Below are positions 5,932 through 6,912 of a stretch of DNA of 6,912 bases, piece by piece. Each line of letters begins with the position of its first letter. Within the stretch, counting starts at the first letter, position 1. Source of the stretch: Deltaproteobacteria bacterium (GTDB lineage Bacteria > Desulfobacterota > Syntrophia > Syntrophales > UBA5619); the NCBI GenBank assembly GCA_026388365.1, contig JAPLJW010000183.1:1-6912 (forward strand). The letters run 5' to 3'. The notes under the pieces are model-generated. The model saw only the letters and a list, made by a program, of their open reading frames with translations, did not search any database and was not told the origin of the DNA. The position numbers and the translations under genes were made by a program.

Positions 5932-6912
5932 ATGACCGAAAGAAATCAGCCAGTCCATCCCCTCGGAAGCCGCGCCCGCGTCCTGCTCGCGAGCGTCTTC
6001 GGGCCCTACGCCCGGGATGACGAGTACGGAAGCCGCAAAATCAACCCGATGGAACTCTATCAGAATCAGGTCACCCGCGTCCAGGGGGGATTCTCGCTCC
6101 GGATGTTTCATCGCTCCTTCGGGTTGATGATGATCCAGAACAATCTGGACGCCCCCTGCACCTTGCTGGATTTTCCCACCCTGGAGGGTTTCACGGCGGA
6201 GATCACGGAGAACAGCTACGACATCATCGGGATCGGCGCCATCATCCCGAATATCGGCAAGGTCCGGAAGATGTGCAAGCTGATCCGGCGGCACCAGCCG
6301 TCCGCAACGATCGTCATCGGCGGCCATATCAGCAACAAGGAGGGCCTCCATGAGCTGATCGATGCGGACCATATCGTGCGCGGGGAGGGGATTCGCTGGT
6401 TTCAGCGCTACCTGGGTCAGGACGATCGGGGGCCCATCAAGCACCCCCTGGTCATATCGGGGTTCGGCGGGAGGATGATGGGGATAGACCTCGGAAATCA
6501 CCCCGGCGGCACGGCGGCGATCCTGATTCCCTCGGTCGGTTGCCCGGTGGGCTGCAACTTCTGCTCCACCTCGGCCCTGTTCGGCGGGAAGGGAAAGTTC
6601 GTTAATTTTTTTGAAACCGGCGATGAACTCTTTACCGCCATGTGCGAGATGGAGAAAGCGCTCAAGGTGAAATCCTTCTTCACGCTGGACGAGAATTTCC
6701 TCCTCCACAAGAAGCGGGCGCTCCGGCTTCTGGAACTGATGGAAGCAAACCAAAAAAGCTGGGCCATTTACGTATTCAGCTCCGCGCGTGTCCTGCAATC
6801 CTATACGGTCGATCAGCTCGTGAGGCTGGGGATCGGCTGGGTCTGGATGGGGCTGGAAGGGGAGGAGAGCGCCTACGACAAACTTCAGGGGGTGGATACG
6901 CGGTCGCTTGTC
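5932..6912 (+). CDS. radical SAM protein with N-terminal B12-binding-like domain, 3' truncated by window edge
   Basis: The first 327 residues of this protein are present and the frame is open to the window end. The start ATG 5932 has an excellent AAGGAG site six bases upstream. Residues about 15-135 look like a Rossmann-type cobalamin-binding domain: RVLLASVFGPY, then DIIGIGAIIPNIGKV, then ATIVIGGHISN. The usual DxHxxG cobalamin-ligand motif is not seen. The radical SAM cluster motif is C204-x3-C208-x2-C211 (CPVGCNFC), which would bind a 4Fe-4S cluster and cleave S-adenosylmethionine. Further into the barrel, FFTLDENFLL and WVWMGLEGEES match the acidic strand and the GxES-like strand of this class. 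Members include methyltransferases and enzymes of lipid, cofactor and natural-product synthesis. The substrate is unknown, and no partner genes are visible downstream. It is divergent from the two-component operon. Confidence 0.88.
   Translation, partial: MTERNQPVHPLGSRARVLLASVFGPYARDDEYGSRKINPMELYQNQVTRVQGGFSLRMFHRSFGLMMIQNNLDAPCTLLDFPTLEGFTAEITENSYDIIGIGAIIPNIGKVRKMCKLIRRHQPSATIVIGGHISNKEGLHELIDADHIVRGEGIRWFQRYLGQDDRGPIKHPLVISGFGGRMMGIDLGNHPGGTAAILIPSVGCPVGCNFCSTSALFGGKGKFVNFFETGDELFTAMCEMEKALKVKSFFTLDENFLLHKKRALRLLELMEANQKSWAIYVFSSARVLQSYTVDQLVRLGIGWVWMGLEGEESAYDKLQGVDTRSLV

Noticed and set aside
5879..5935. Short GTG-started frame of 18 codons ending in an ATGA overlap with the radical SAM start
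   Set aside because: There is no ribosome-binding site before the GTG and the peptide has no notable features, so a leader peptide is not supported.
5845..6798. Long open frame of 317 codons on the - strand opposite the radical SAM gene
   Set aside because: The + strand frame has a strong ribosome site and a clear CxxxCxxC motif; the antisense translation has no recognisable domain.

Overview
The window is GC-rich, with dense genes, good Shine-Dalgarno sites and mostly short gaps. Gene content (an FbpBC-type ABC importer, a long-chain acyl-CoA synthetase, an OmpR-type two-component pair and a cobalamin-type radical SAM protein) fits an anaerobic or facultative Gram-negative, probably of the former Deltaproteobacteria (Syntrophus or Desulfo-type lineages). 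That taxonomic guess is inference from gene style only.

Layout. Positions 1-1829 (+ strand) hold the 3' part of an ABC permease gene and the complete gene for its ATPase, one base apart. They form the end of an import operon of the iron(III)/thiamine/phosphonate class. Convergent to it, on the - strand, is an acyl-CoA synthetase gene (1917-3620). It has its own near-consensus sigma70 promoter at 3759-3787 and a leader of about 130 nt carrying a small GAAA-loop hairpin. Behind it, on the same strand, lies a two-component operon. The histidine kinase gene (4601-5581) comes first, and the response regulator gene (3883-4614) overlaps it by 14 nt. A radical SAM gene with an N-terminal B12-binding-like region starts at 5932 on the + strand and runs off the window end.

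The most unusual part is the 350-nt gap between the kinase and radical SAM genes. It contains an imperfect palindrome of about 183 bp (5623-5805) whose arms match over most of their length. Three GCGAAGC mini-hairpin motifs lie near its centre. It looks like a foldback, MITE-like or REP-like intergenic element. Next to it is an exact 10-bp direct repeat with an 11-bp period (5817-5837). That is the geometry OmpR/PhoB-family regulators use, so it is a candidate operator for the regulator encoded next door. The palindrome separates this candidate site from the kinase gene and would lie in the kinase mRNA leader.

I do not see a clear new multi-gene system. The protein-coding genes belong to known families. 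The intergenic palindrome with its neighbouring phased repeat is the part that deserves follow-up.
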